The position numbers and the translations under genes were made by a program. Below the pieces are notes generated by a model, which saw only the letters and a program-made list of their open reading frames with translations, did not search any database and was not told the DNA's origin. From an uncultured Emergencia sp. (GTDB taxonomy: Bacteria > Bacillota > Clostridia > Peptostreptococcales > Anaerovoracaceae), in contig CALLDR010000186.1 in the NCBI GenBank assembly GCA_937997955.1, forward strand, positions 1-27,554: 27,554 nucleotides of DNA, written 5' to 3'. Within the stretch, counting starts at the first letter, position 1, and each line of letters starts with the position of its first letter. Positions 1 to 5,243 of the stretch are shown piece by piece.

Positions 1-67
1 ATAGTATGATACCACCATTTGTAACATTTTCGCAAGATTTTACTCACAAAATGAACACATAATTTTA

Positions 68-96
68 TCGGGTTCTACAAAATCGGACAGTATAAT
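68..96 (+). promoter_or_regulatory. weak sigma70-type promoter candidate for the 59-aa ORF
   Basis: A perfect -10 hexamer TATAAT lies at 91-96, about 50 bp before the start at 145. The sequence 17 bp upstream (68-73, TCGGGT) is a poor -35 match, so only the -10 element is convincing. Confidence 0.35.
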
Positions 97-144
97 AAAG
101 GTGCAAAAGGGAATTAGAATTAAAAATCTTATCAGGAGGAAAAC

Positions 145-324
145 ATGAGAAACAGTAAGAAAAACAACAGACAACGAAACAACAGGAAAAAGGATAAGCC
201 TCCAGCAGGCAGGGAGAAAGAGTTTATGATTTACCTGTGGCTGATGAGCCACAGGAACGAGGACGCAGACAGGAGGATCTTTGACGAGTGGTCCTATCAT
301 ATGCAGCAATTGAATACCTTCTAG
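145..324 (+). CDS. small basic hypothetical protein (59 aa)
   Basis: ATG at 145 follows a strong ribosome binding site (AGGAGGA, 134-140, 4 nt spacing), and the frame runs 59 codons to TAG at 322-324. The first 20 residues are almost only Arg, Lys and Asn (RNSKKNNRQRNNRKKDK). The rest is a mixed, possibly helical segment (EFMIYLWLMSHRNEDADRRIFDEW). There is no signal peptide or membrane segment. The gene has its own -10 box and ends 6 bp before a very strong hairpin, so it looks like a self-contained short transcription unit. I do not recognise the family. The Arg/Lys-rich N-terminus would suit nucleic-acid or ribosome binding, but that is inference. Confidence 0.6.
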   Translation: MRNSKKNNRQRNNRKKDKPPAGREKEFMIYLWLMSHRNEDADRRIFDEWSYHMQQLNTF

Positions 325-330
325 TAACAA

Positions 331-365
331 GCAAAACCGCCGCGGCCGGACCGCGGCGGTTTTGC
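331..365 (+). terminator. perfect 15-bp hairpin terminator
   Basis: 331-345 pairs perfectly with 351-365 around a 5-nt loop (CCGGA). The A-run of the left arm and T-run of the right arm make it usable in both directions. It lies 6 bp after the stop of the 59-aa ORF. Confidence 0.8.
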
Positions 366-503
366 TTTGCCGGGGAAAAAGGGAAAAGCAGCAGGGGGTT
401 TTACATGGAGGGCGCAGGCTGGCGCGGCTGCCTTTACGCTGCCTATTTCTTTATGCCGCCTTCCTTACGCTGGCGCTGGCTTTATGCTGCGCGTTTTCTA
501 AAT

Positions 504-550
504 TGGCAAAATTGTTTTCGATAGAAAACAAAATCGGAAAATATGAAACG
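504..550. repeat. imperfect direct repeat, copy 1, with palindrome GTTTTC-GATA-GAAAAC
   Basis: The palindrome is at 514-529. The flanks resemble those of the copy at 680-726: both read GAAAACAAAA after the palindrome and end in TGAAA-ACG-like sequence. This could be an operator for an unknown regulator or a repeat remnant. Confidence 0.5.
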
Positions 551-679
551 AAACTGAGCATTTGAACCCATGTTCCCGATAAAATCCGTTCTCGCAAGAG
601 CCTTTTTCGCATAATCCGTCCTATTATCCGGCCTGTATTCTGTAATTAAGCCGTTCTATGGCTGTTCTGTTTTCAAAAT

Positions 680-726
680 CCGCTAAAGCGTTTTCAATAG
701 AAAACAAAAATTGAATAAATGAAAAC
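680..726. repeat. imperfect direct repeat, copy 2, with palindrome GTTTTC-AATA-GAAAAC
   Basis: The palindrome is at 690-705, 176 bp after the first copy. The half-sites are identical to copy 1 and only the central four bases differ. Confidence 0.5.
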
Positions 727-913
727 GGTCCGCCCAACGGCCTTCCTAACGCGCTGCCTAACGGTCTTCCCAGCGGTCCGCCCGAGAGTGTCTTTTCCCG
801 CGGCGAAGAAAGCGATCGTGCGCAGCAAGTTTATCCTATCAAATTTGATATATCGGCGCGGCATGTAGATGCGTGCGTCTTGACCGTTTGAAGAACTATA
901 TGGAAACACAATA

Positions 914-942
914 TTGAAATAATCTATAATATATGTTATCAT
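914..942 (+). promoter_or_regulatory. sigma70-type promoter of the two-component operon
   Basis: TTGAAA (914-919) and TATCAT (937-942) are separated by exactly 17 bp, about 43 bp before the response regulator start. I see no 21-bp-spaced LytTR repeat here, so autoregulation is not evident. Confidence 0.55.
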
Positions 943-985
943 AGAAAAAAGATTGAGTTAAATTTACAAAAAGAGGTATTGGGGT

Positions 986-1699
986 ATGAAAATTTTAATT
1001 TGCGATGATGACAAGGGCAGCGCAGAGGAATTGAAGGCGCTTTGCCTTGCGTATTTGGAAAAAGCTAGCCTTTCCCGCAGCACCCAGGTGATCTGCGCAG
1101 ACGACAGTTCTATGATCGAAGCCCACGAACCGGATATTTTGCTCCTGGATATTGAAATGCCAGGCAGGGACGGCCTTGCGGCCAAAGATGACCTTTGTCA
1201 GCAGGGCGGAAAGCCTTTGATCATCTTTGTCACCAGTCACAGGGAGGCCATGCCGGAAGCCTTTGGCCGCAACGTCATTCACTTTCTCACCAAACCGACC
1301 ACCCAATTTCATATTGACGCGGCCCTTTCCACCGCCGTCAGGCTGTTGCCGCAGGACATTCCTATTCAGTTGGAAGGCAGGGAACCGCGCGGGATCAGCA
1401 GCGGCGATATCGCCTATATCACCGTGGACAAGGTCTATACCGACCTGCGCCTGGCCACCGGGGAAACCGTCTGCAACCAGCGCATGAGCCTGACCGCATG
1501 GGAAGACCTGCTGGGCGGCGTTGGATTTCTGCGGATCAGCAACAGCTGCCTGGTCAACTGCCGCTACATAGATGAGTTTGATCAGGAACGCATTATCCTG
1601 GAAGATGATTTAGGCGTTCTGTCGGTCAGTCGCCGGAGAAAGAAGCGCTGTAAGGAGGCCTACGATGTGTACTGTGAAAGGATGGCGAAGCTGGTATGA
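986..1699 (+). CDS. LytTR-family response regulator (AgrA-like, 237 aa)
   Basis: A DNA-binding response regulator of the AgrA/LytR type. Residues 1-120 are a receiver domain with the acidic pocket (CDDD, 6-9), the phospho-acceptor Asp55 in LLLDIEMPG, Thr83 (FVTSH) and Lys103 (FLTKP). Residues ~125-230 are a LytTR DNA-binding domain (GDIAYITVDKVYTDLRLATG, then SLTAWEDLLGGVGFLRISNSCLVN). The length is typical. The stop overlaps the kinase start by 4 bp (ATGA), so the two are translationally coupled. Family knowledge: LytTR proteins bind paired ~9-bp sites one or two helical turns apart. Such pairs lie upstream of both peptide genes (3008-3044, 5108-5144), which I infer to be its targets. Confidence 0.93.
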   Translation: MKILICDDDKGSAEELKALCLAYLEKASLSRSTQVICADDSSMIEAHEPDILLLDIEMPGRDGLAAKDDLCQQGGKPLIIFVTSHREAMPEAFGRNVIHFLTKPTTQFHIDAALSTAVRLLPQDIPIQLEGREPRGISSGDIAYITVDKVYTDLRLATGETVCNQRMSLTAWEDLLGGVGFLRISNSCLVNCRYIDEFDQERIILEDDLGVLSVSRRRKKRCKEAYDVYCERMAKLV

Positions 1700-2997
1700 A
1701 CTGGATCTATACAGGCGTGTATTTTGCTGACCTTGCCAGACTCGTCCTGGTCATGTGCGGTGTCTTCGGGTTCTCTTTTTCCACGAACAAAAGGTGTCTG
1801 GCAGGAGGTTTTCTCTCGATGCTGGGCGGCGCGGCTGTAACGCTTTTGCTGCAGGACTCCTCCAACCGGATCTTTGTATTTCTGGCGGCCCAGATGCTCT
1901 TTGCCGTGATCTGCCTCGACGGGAAGAAGCGGGTACTGGCAGAGGTGTCATTTTTGACCCATTTTGCCCTTTTGATCGCAGATGCGGTGGCGCAGAGTGT
2001 AATGATTTTTATCTTGTATGATGAGGTTGTTCTCAGCGCGGGCCAGCATGTCGAATTGGATGGAATAACGGCAGGGATAACGATATTGATCATTCTGGCT
2101 ATAGAGAGAATGGTCCCAACTGTTTTCCGATCAGAATTGCAAAGCTACATACGGCAATTCAACTACAGGCTATTCTTCTACTACTTGTCATGCATTATCA
2201 CATCTAGTATTTTGATGGGGTGCGCAGCATTTATGATAAGCGAGGATGTGATGATATATCGATATAAGGTTACGATGCTATTGGCGGCAGATGTTTTTTG
2301 CATCATGATTCTTGTTTTTGCAGTTTTGCTGAACGCTTTTCTTGTGCAGCGGAACAGGCTGCGAGAGGACGATTTGATCAAACAGAAATACATGGAAGAA
2401 CAGGCGGCCCAATATGAGATGATCACGTACAAGAATCAGGAACTGCAGCGGTTTCGGCATGATCAAAAAGCATATGTTCTAGCGCTGAAAGGGATGATAC
2501 AGAATGGAGATTTACAGCGGTTGCGAAAGTATGTGGATGATGTAGACCAAAAAATCAGAGGGTTTGATTATATCGCCACGGGAAATCTGGTAGGGGATGC
2601 TGTTTTCAACGCCCAGGCAGAAATGACGGAAGCAACGGGCGTTCACTTTCAGGTGACAGGACGCTTTCCTCAGAAGCTGCGCGTTTCCGACGCAGACCTT
2701 GCCAGTCTGCTTTCCAATGCGGTGAAGAATGCCTGTGAAGCAGCGACGCTGTGCGAGGAAGAGCGGTCTGTGGAGGTTTGGGTCAGATCCTATAAACAGA
2801 AGCTTTTTCTTGAAATCCGCAACTCCGCCATAGCGGCTCCAACGGCGGGAGACGGGCATTTGGCGACGACGAAAGAGGATGTGGAAAACCACGGAATCGG
2901 AACGAGAAATATGGCCGATATTGTGGAAAAGTATGAGGGAAAGCTCACCTGGGAATACGACGGAATCGACCATGTTACGACAAAAATAGAGATTTAA
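1696..2997 (+). CDS. AgrC-like GHKL sensor histidine kinase (433 aa)
   Basis: A membrane sensor kinase partnering the preceding regulator. Residues ~1-218 form about six hydrophobic segments, a peptide-sensor layout as in AgrC/ComD. A cytoplasmic linker follows, then the phospho-acceptor region FRHDQKAY (His255) and a GHKL ATPase domain with N-box LLSNAVKNACEA (Asn341/Asn345) and G-box HGIGTRN (399-405). ATG 1696 overlaps the regulator stop. From codon 326 onward the gene lies in a 471-bp repeat also present at 4771. The middle (about 2100-2650, sensor/linker) looks A+T richer than the ends, which hints at a mosaic sensor (inference). No agrB or agrD homologue is in the window, so the ligand is unknown. 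The 20-aa peptides just downstream are the obvious candidates. Confidence 0.9.
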   Translation: MNWIYTGVYFADLARLVLVMCGVFGFSFSTNKRCLAGGFLSMLGGAAVTLLLQDSSNRIFVFLAAQMLFAVICLDGKKRVLAEVSFLTHFALLIADAVAQSVMIFILYDEVVLSAGQHVELDGITAGITILIILAIERMVPTVFRSELQSYIRQFNYRLFFYYLSCIITSSILMGCAAFMISEDVMIYRYKVTMLLAADVFCIMILVFAVLLNAFLVQRNRLREDDLIKQKYMEEQAAQYEMITYKNQELQRFRHDQKAYVLALKGMIQNGDLQRLRKYVDDVDQKIRGFDYIATGNLVGDAVFNAQAEMTEATGVHFQVTGRFPQKLRVSDADLASLLSNAVKNACEAATLCEEERSVEVWVRSYKQKLFLEIRNSAIAAPTAGDGHLATTKEDVENHGIGTRNMADIVEKYEGKLTWEYDGIDHVTTKIEI

Positions 2998-3007
2998 GGA
3001 TATATTT

Positions 3008-3044
3008 CGACCAGTTACAACATAAAACCGACCACCTGCAACAT
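3008..3044 (+). promoter_or_regulatory. paired LytTR-type operator, copy 1
   Basis: CGACCAGTTACAACAT (3008-3023) and CGACCACCTGCAACAT (3029-3044) match at 13 of 16 positions and start 21 bp apart, two helical turns. Family knowledge: AgrA and PlnC sites are 9-bp direct repeats with 12-bp spacers, the same 21-bp period. The second repeat ends 1 bp before the -35 box, the usual place for an activator. Confidence 0.75.
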
Positions 3045-3045
3045 A

Positions 3046-3073
3046 TTGCTTGTAATACATCTTTCGGCATGAT
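3046..3073 (+). promoter_or_regulatory. activator-dependent promoter for peptide 1
   Basis: TTGCTT (3046-3051) and CATGAT (3068-3073) have 16-bp spacing. Both are imperfect boxes, as expected for an activator-dependent promoter. The site abuts the LytTR-type repeats and leaves a leader of about 65 nt before the ATG at 3144. Confidence 0.55.
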
Positions 3074-3106
3074 AGGGTGGATACAGAAGGTATTTCAAAT
3101 TGCAAG

Positions 3107-3124
3107 AGATACAATTCTGTATCT
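3107..3124 (+). promoter_or_regulatory. leader hairpin before peptide 1
   Basis: AGATACA (3107-3113) pairs with TGTATCT (3118-3124) around ATTC, 6 nt before the GGGAGGTG ribosome binding site. It may stabilise the message or tune translation. Confidence 0.45.
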
Positions 3125-3143
3125 GTAATTGGGAGGTGAAGGC

Positions 3144-3206
3144 ATGCCAGGGAATGTAGACCTAGCCCTCTGGGAGTGGCTGAAAAAGCTGTTGGGCGGT
3201 CATTAA
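3144..3206 (+). CDS. 20-aa amphipathic peptide, copy 1
   Basis: The short ORF encodes MPGNVDLALWEWLKKLLGGH and is preceded by a near-perfect ribosome binding site (GGGAGGTG, 3131-3138). It is the first gene after a LytTR-controlled promoter. Its partner at 5244 keeps MPGNVDL and EWLKKLLGGH but differs in the centre and at silent sites. Synonymous divergence with a conserved protein argues for real translation. There is no signal peptide, no double-glycine leader and no cysteine. The C-terminal half would form an amphipathic helix (Trp and Leu against Lys-Lys). Possibilities are an induction pheromone, a phenol-soluble-modulin-like peptide (in staphylococci AgrA activates psm genes directly) or a leaderless bacteriocin. 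I do not recognise a named family. Confidence 0.75.
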   Translation: MPGNVDLALWEWLKKLLGGH

Positions 3207-3265
3207 AGGCAGAATCAGTTTTTTAGGACTTATAACACACTGTTAACTAAGAGAAAGGAAAAGAA

Positions 3266-3922
3266 ATGAAAAAAATAGTAAGCCTTTTCTTGATTTTTGC
3301 TATGTGTCTTGGAATGGGAACGAATGTATTTGCAGACACAGAAAATGCAGAACTAGAAGGTGAAAAATATTTTTACACTGATGTCAAAACAGGGATGAAC
3401 TTTAGTTGTGTTAAATATGACGATAAAAACTTGATAACAAAAGTGACGATTGGTGAAGATGAGGCTGTGGTGGAGGTAATTGATGGTGAATATTACTTAA
3501 ATGGCAAATTCATTGCACATAGTACTGTAGATACAATTGCATCTATTGCGATTGACACAGGCGATAATGGTGCTAATCCGCAAGTGGATACTAGTGGTGT
3601 AACTTGGGGCGACTGGATAACGAAAACAGGTGAGATTTCCGTTTACAAATTGACGATCGCAGGTATTACTGCAATATTGGGCAGTTGGCTTGTCTCAAAC
3701 GGTTTCTGGAGAACATTTGCAACTATAACTGTTGCTGGATTGATTGTTCAAGCTGGATATGATATGATAAAAATTAAGATGAGGGCAAGAATTGGATATG
3801 ATAAAAAGACGAAATACAATTATGGCCAGCAAGAAATCACGTTATATGGGAAGAAAGATGGTGGAGAATACAAAAAGTTTTATGGACCAAAGATTCAAAC
3901 GCAAAAAAAGCCAGATAAATAG
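3266..3922 (+). CDS. secreted or membrane-anchored effector candidate (218 aa)
   Basis: ATG 3266 follows GAAAGGAAAAG. Residues 1-23 are a classic signal peptide (MKKIVSLFLIFAMCLGMG...) with a likely cleavage VFA|DT. The mature part starts with an acidic, beta-rich segment (24-125; EGEKYFYTDVKTG, VEVIDGEYYLNGKF). It continues with one or two hydrophobic helices (about 126-169; LTIAGITAILGSWLVSNGFW) and ends in a very basic Lys/Tyr-rich tail (170-218). There are no catalytic motifs I can name. It is A+T rich and in the same apparent transcript as peptide 1, 60 bp downstream. The acidic head, hydrophobic middle and basic tail fit a large bacteriocin or pore-type toxin, but that is inference; I do not recognise the family. 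Confidence 0.75.
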   Translation: MKKIVSLFLIFAMCLGMGTNVFADTENAELEGEKYFYTDVKTGMNFSCVKYDDKNLITKVTIGEDEAVVEVIDGEYYLNGKFIAHSTVDTIASIAIDTGDNGANPQVDTSGVTWGDWITKTGEISVYKLTIAGITAILGSWLVSNGFWRTFATITVAGLIVQAGYDMIKIKMRARIGYDKKTKYNYGQQEITLYGKKDGGEYKKFYGPKIQTQKKPDK

Positions 3923-3965
3923 TGTAACATGATTATCTATTTTTATGTAAGGAGTATAAATAAGC

Positions 3966-4202
3966 ATGATGCGCCCTATCATTATCTTCGTTAGCCTTCT
4001 ATGTGCCAGTTTCATTCCGCCTTGTCGAAGTCTCTCAAAACCGCAAAAGGTCATTGCGGTTCTGGCTTTGACGTTAATTGGCTGTGTGGGAATCTATTGG
4101 TTCTGTTATGATTGGTGGTTAATCAAATTCATTTTAGTCGTTTGTTCAGTGAGTGTGATCAGCATTCTCTGGACATCAGAAAAGAATTATCCGCCGAGGT
4201 GA
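3966..4202 (+). CDS. small membrane protein, immunity candidate (78 aa)
   Basis: ATG 3966, with a second ATG at 3969, follows AAGGAG at 3949-3954. The protein is almost entirely hydrophobic, with two or three membrane segments (IIIFVSLLCASFIPP, VIAVLALTLIGCVGIYWFCYDWWLIKFILVVCSVSVISILW) and a short polar C-terminus. It lies 43 bp after the 218-aa secreted protein. Family knowledge: bacteriocin effectors are often followed by tiny hydrophobic immunity proteins, so I infer an immunity role. No named family is recognised. Confidence 0.6.
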   Translation: MMRPIIIFVSLLCASFIPPCRSLSKPQKVIAVLALTLIGCVGIYWFCYDWWLIKFILVVCSVSVISILWTSEKNYPPR

Positions 4203-4222
4203 GATCAGGAGTCAAATAGCAA

Positions 4223-4318
4223 ATGATAAAAAAGCAGGCACGGATCGCTATTTTAACAGCAGGAATTGTACTCATTGTCTTGTTTGCACTTTTGTTAAAA
4301 AAAAAGCTGAAAAAATAG
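4223..4318 (+). CDS. 31-aa single-helix cationic membrane peptide
   Basis: ATG 4223 follows CAGGAG (4206-4211). The product has a basic N-terminus (MIKKQAR), one hydrophobic helix (IAILTAGIVLIVLFALLL) and a Lys-rich end (KKKLKK), giving a positive-inside anchor at both ends. It is the last gene before the 4354-4406 terminator. It could be an accessory immunity peptide or a small toxin. It is too short to assign, but the ribosome binding site and position support expression. Confidence 0.5.
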   Translation: MIKKQARIAILTAGIVLIVLFALLLKKKLKK

Positions 4319-4353
4319 ATTTCAGGGCAAGCAATGAAAGCGGCGAACCTTTG

Positions 4354-4406
4354 AGTGGCCGTCGCACAGTTGACTAGATAGTCAGCTGTGCGACAGCTAC
4401 TTTTTT
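4354..4406 (+). terminator. strong terminator closing cassette 1
   Basis: A 16-bp stem (4361-4376 with 4379-4394, one G-U pair, 2-nt apex) is extended by AGT/ACT pairing across an internal loop (4354-4356 with 4399-4401) and followed by six T (4401-4406). Confidence 0.75.
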
Positions 4407-4460
4407 CATGCAACGAAATAACTGGCTTTTACCGGGACAGCTGGAAAAACCATTGACTTT

Positions 4461-4474
4461 TGCAAGATTTTGCA
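4461..4474. promoter_or_regulatory. TGCAA-N4-TTGCA palindrome upstream of the PAS fragment
   Basis: The 14-bp inverted repeat sits 33 bp before the ATG at 4507, after a TTGACT (4453-4458) that lacks a good -10 box. Regulators of the PAS/sigma-54 activator type often bind such palindromes near their own gene, so this may be a leftover of the original locus. Speculative. Confidence 0.3.
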
Positions 4475-4506
4475 TAAAAAAGAAAGCAGGAAACAAGAGG
4501 GATTCT

Positions 4507-5097
4507 ATGAACAGAAACAAGATGGAAGAAATCGTATCCCAGCTGGGTTTTGTGCTGAACGCGGCCTCGGACGCCATTTGCATACAGGGCGTGGACGGCA
4601 GGAGTTTCTTTACCAATGAAGCGTATGGGAAGATGATTCGGAGGGGCAGCACGAACCTGGTCGCAGATGCCAGTGAAATACAGGAACGGGGCCAGGTCAT
4701 CGGAAAGATCGTGGTGTATCACGACATTTCGAATGTCAACAGGCTGAAGCGTGAAGTAGATCGGATGAACCAGAAGCTGCGCGTTTCCGACGCAGACCTT
4801 GCCAGTCTGCTTTCCAATGCGGTGAAGAATGCCTGTGAAGCAGCGACGCTGTGCGAGGAAGAGCGGTCTGTGGAGGTTTGGGTCAGATCCTATAAACAGA
4901 AGCTTTTTCTTGAAATCCGCAACTCCGCCATAGCGGCTCCAACGGCGGGAGACGGGCATTTGGCGACGACGAAAGAGGATGTGGAAAACCACGGAATCGG
5001 AACGAGAAATATGGCCGATATTGTGGAAAAGTATGAGGGAAAGCTCACCTGGGAATACGACGGAATCGACCATGTTACGACAAAAATAGAGATTTAA
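4507..5097 (+). CDS. chimeric PAS remnant fused to the kinase ATPase tail (196 aa)
   Basis: The ATG at 4507 (AAGAGGG at 4495-4501) is preferred over the in-frame ATG at 4408, which has no ribosome binding site. Residues 1-88 resemble the N-terminal PAS domain of RocR-like sigma-54 activators (VLNAASDAICIQGVDGRSFFTNEAYGKM, then GQVIGKIVVYHDISNVNRLKREVDRMNQ). They appear to lack about 25-35 residues from the PAS core. From Gln89 the protein is identical to kinase residues 326-433. It has no membrane segments and no phospho-acceptor His, and the AAA+ and helix-turn-helix parts of a sigma-54 activator are absent. The join sits at QKLR, a sequence that would also fit the PAS linker, which suggests crossover at short homology. 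It is probably a scar, or a soluble ATP-binding decoy if expressed. Confidence 0.7.
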   Translation: MNRNKMEEIVSQLGFVLNAASDAICIQGVDGRSFFTNEAYGKMIRRGSTNLVADASEIQERGQVIGKIVVYHDISNVNRLKREVDRMNQKLRVSDADLASLLSNAVKNACEAATLCEEERSVEVWVRSYKQKLFLEIRNSAIAAPTAGDGHLATTKEDVENHGIGTRNMADIVEKYEGKLTWEYDGIDHVTTKIEI

Positions 5098-5107
5098 GGA
5101 TATATTT

Positions 5108-5144
5108 CGACCAGTTACAACATAAAACCGACCACCTGCAACAT
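5108..5144 (+). promoter_or_regulatory. paired LytTR-type operator, copy 2
   Basis: The same two 16-bp direct repeats with a 21-bp period (5108-5123, 5129-5144), because they lie inside the 471-bp duplication. Confidence 0.75.
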
Positions 5145-5145
5145 A

Positions 5146-5173
5146 TTGCTTGTAATACATCTTTCGGCATGAT
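5146..5173 (+). promoter_or_regulatory. activator-dependent promoter for peptide 2
   Basis: TTGCTT (5146-5151), 16 bp, CATGAT (5168-5173), identical to the promoter of peptide 1. Confidence 0.55.
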
Positions 5174-5206
5174 AGGGTGGATACAGAAGGTATTTCAAAT
5201 TGCAAG

Positions 5207-5224
5207 AGATACAATTCTGTATCT
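5207..5224 (+). promoter_or_regulatory. leader hairpin before peptide 2
   Basis: AGATACA/TGTATCT stem, the same as at 3107-3124, just before GGGAGGTG (5231-5238). Confidence 0.45.
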
Positions 5225-5243
5225 GTAATTGGGAGGTGAAGAT

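Larger units (their letters stand above)
366..913. other. non-coding stretch with degenerate repeats
   Basis: I see no convincing gene on either strand; the open frames lack ribosome binding sites. The stretch holds four degenerate copies of a (C)TTTAYGCYGCC-like word between about 430 and 495. It also holds two GTTTTC-N4-GAAAAC palindromes (listed separately) and a patch at about 725-785 where CGGTCCGCCC and ACGGYCTTCC recur. It could be decayed coding DNA or an old mobile-element scar. Confidence 0.5.
2671..3141 (+). repeat. 471-bp perfect direct repeat, left copy
   Basis: Base-for-base identical to 4771-5241, at an offset of exactly 2,100 bp. It covers kinase codons 326-433, the stop, the LytTR-type sites, the promoter, the leader hairpin and the ribosome binding site of the peptide gene. 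Identity ends 2 bp before the peptide ATG; the peptide genes themselves have diverged. Confidence 0.97.
4771..5241 (+). repeat. 471-bp perfect direct repeat, right copy
   Basis: Identical to 2671-3141. On the left it is joined to the PAS fragment, on the right to peptide 2. Recombination between the copies would remove 2,100 bp and leave a complete kinase gene followed by peptide 2. Confidence 0.97.

Noticed and set aside
4408..4506. N-terminal extension of the PAS chimera from ATG 4408
   Set aside because: ATG 4408 lies right after the terminator T-run with no ribosome binding site. ATG 4507 has AAGAGGG at good spacing and begins where PAS-like sequence begins.
4429..5214. Antisense frames over the duplicated kinase tail (2512-3114 and 4429-5214)
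   Set aside because: They appear twice only because the DNA is duplicated. Their predicted products have no domain features and no start signals.
2671..5241. Insertion sequence or composite transposon bounded by the 471-bp repeats
   Set aside because: The repeats carry no transposase gene, terminal inverted repeats or target-site duplication. They consist of the kinase tail and promoter of the locus itself.
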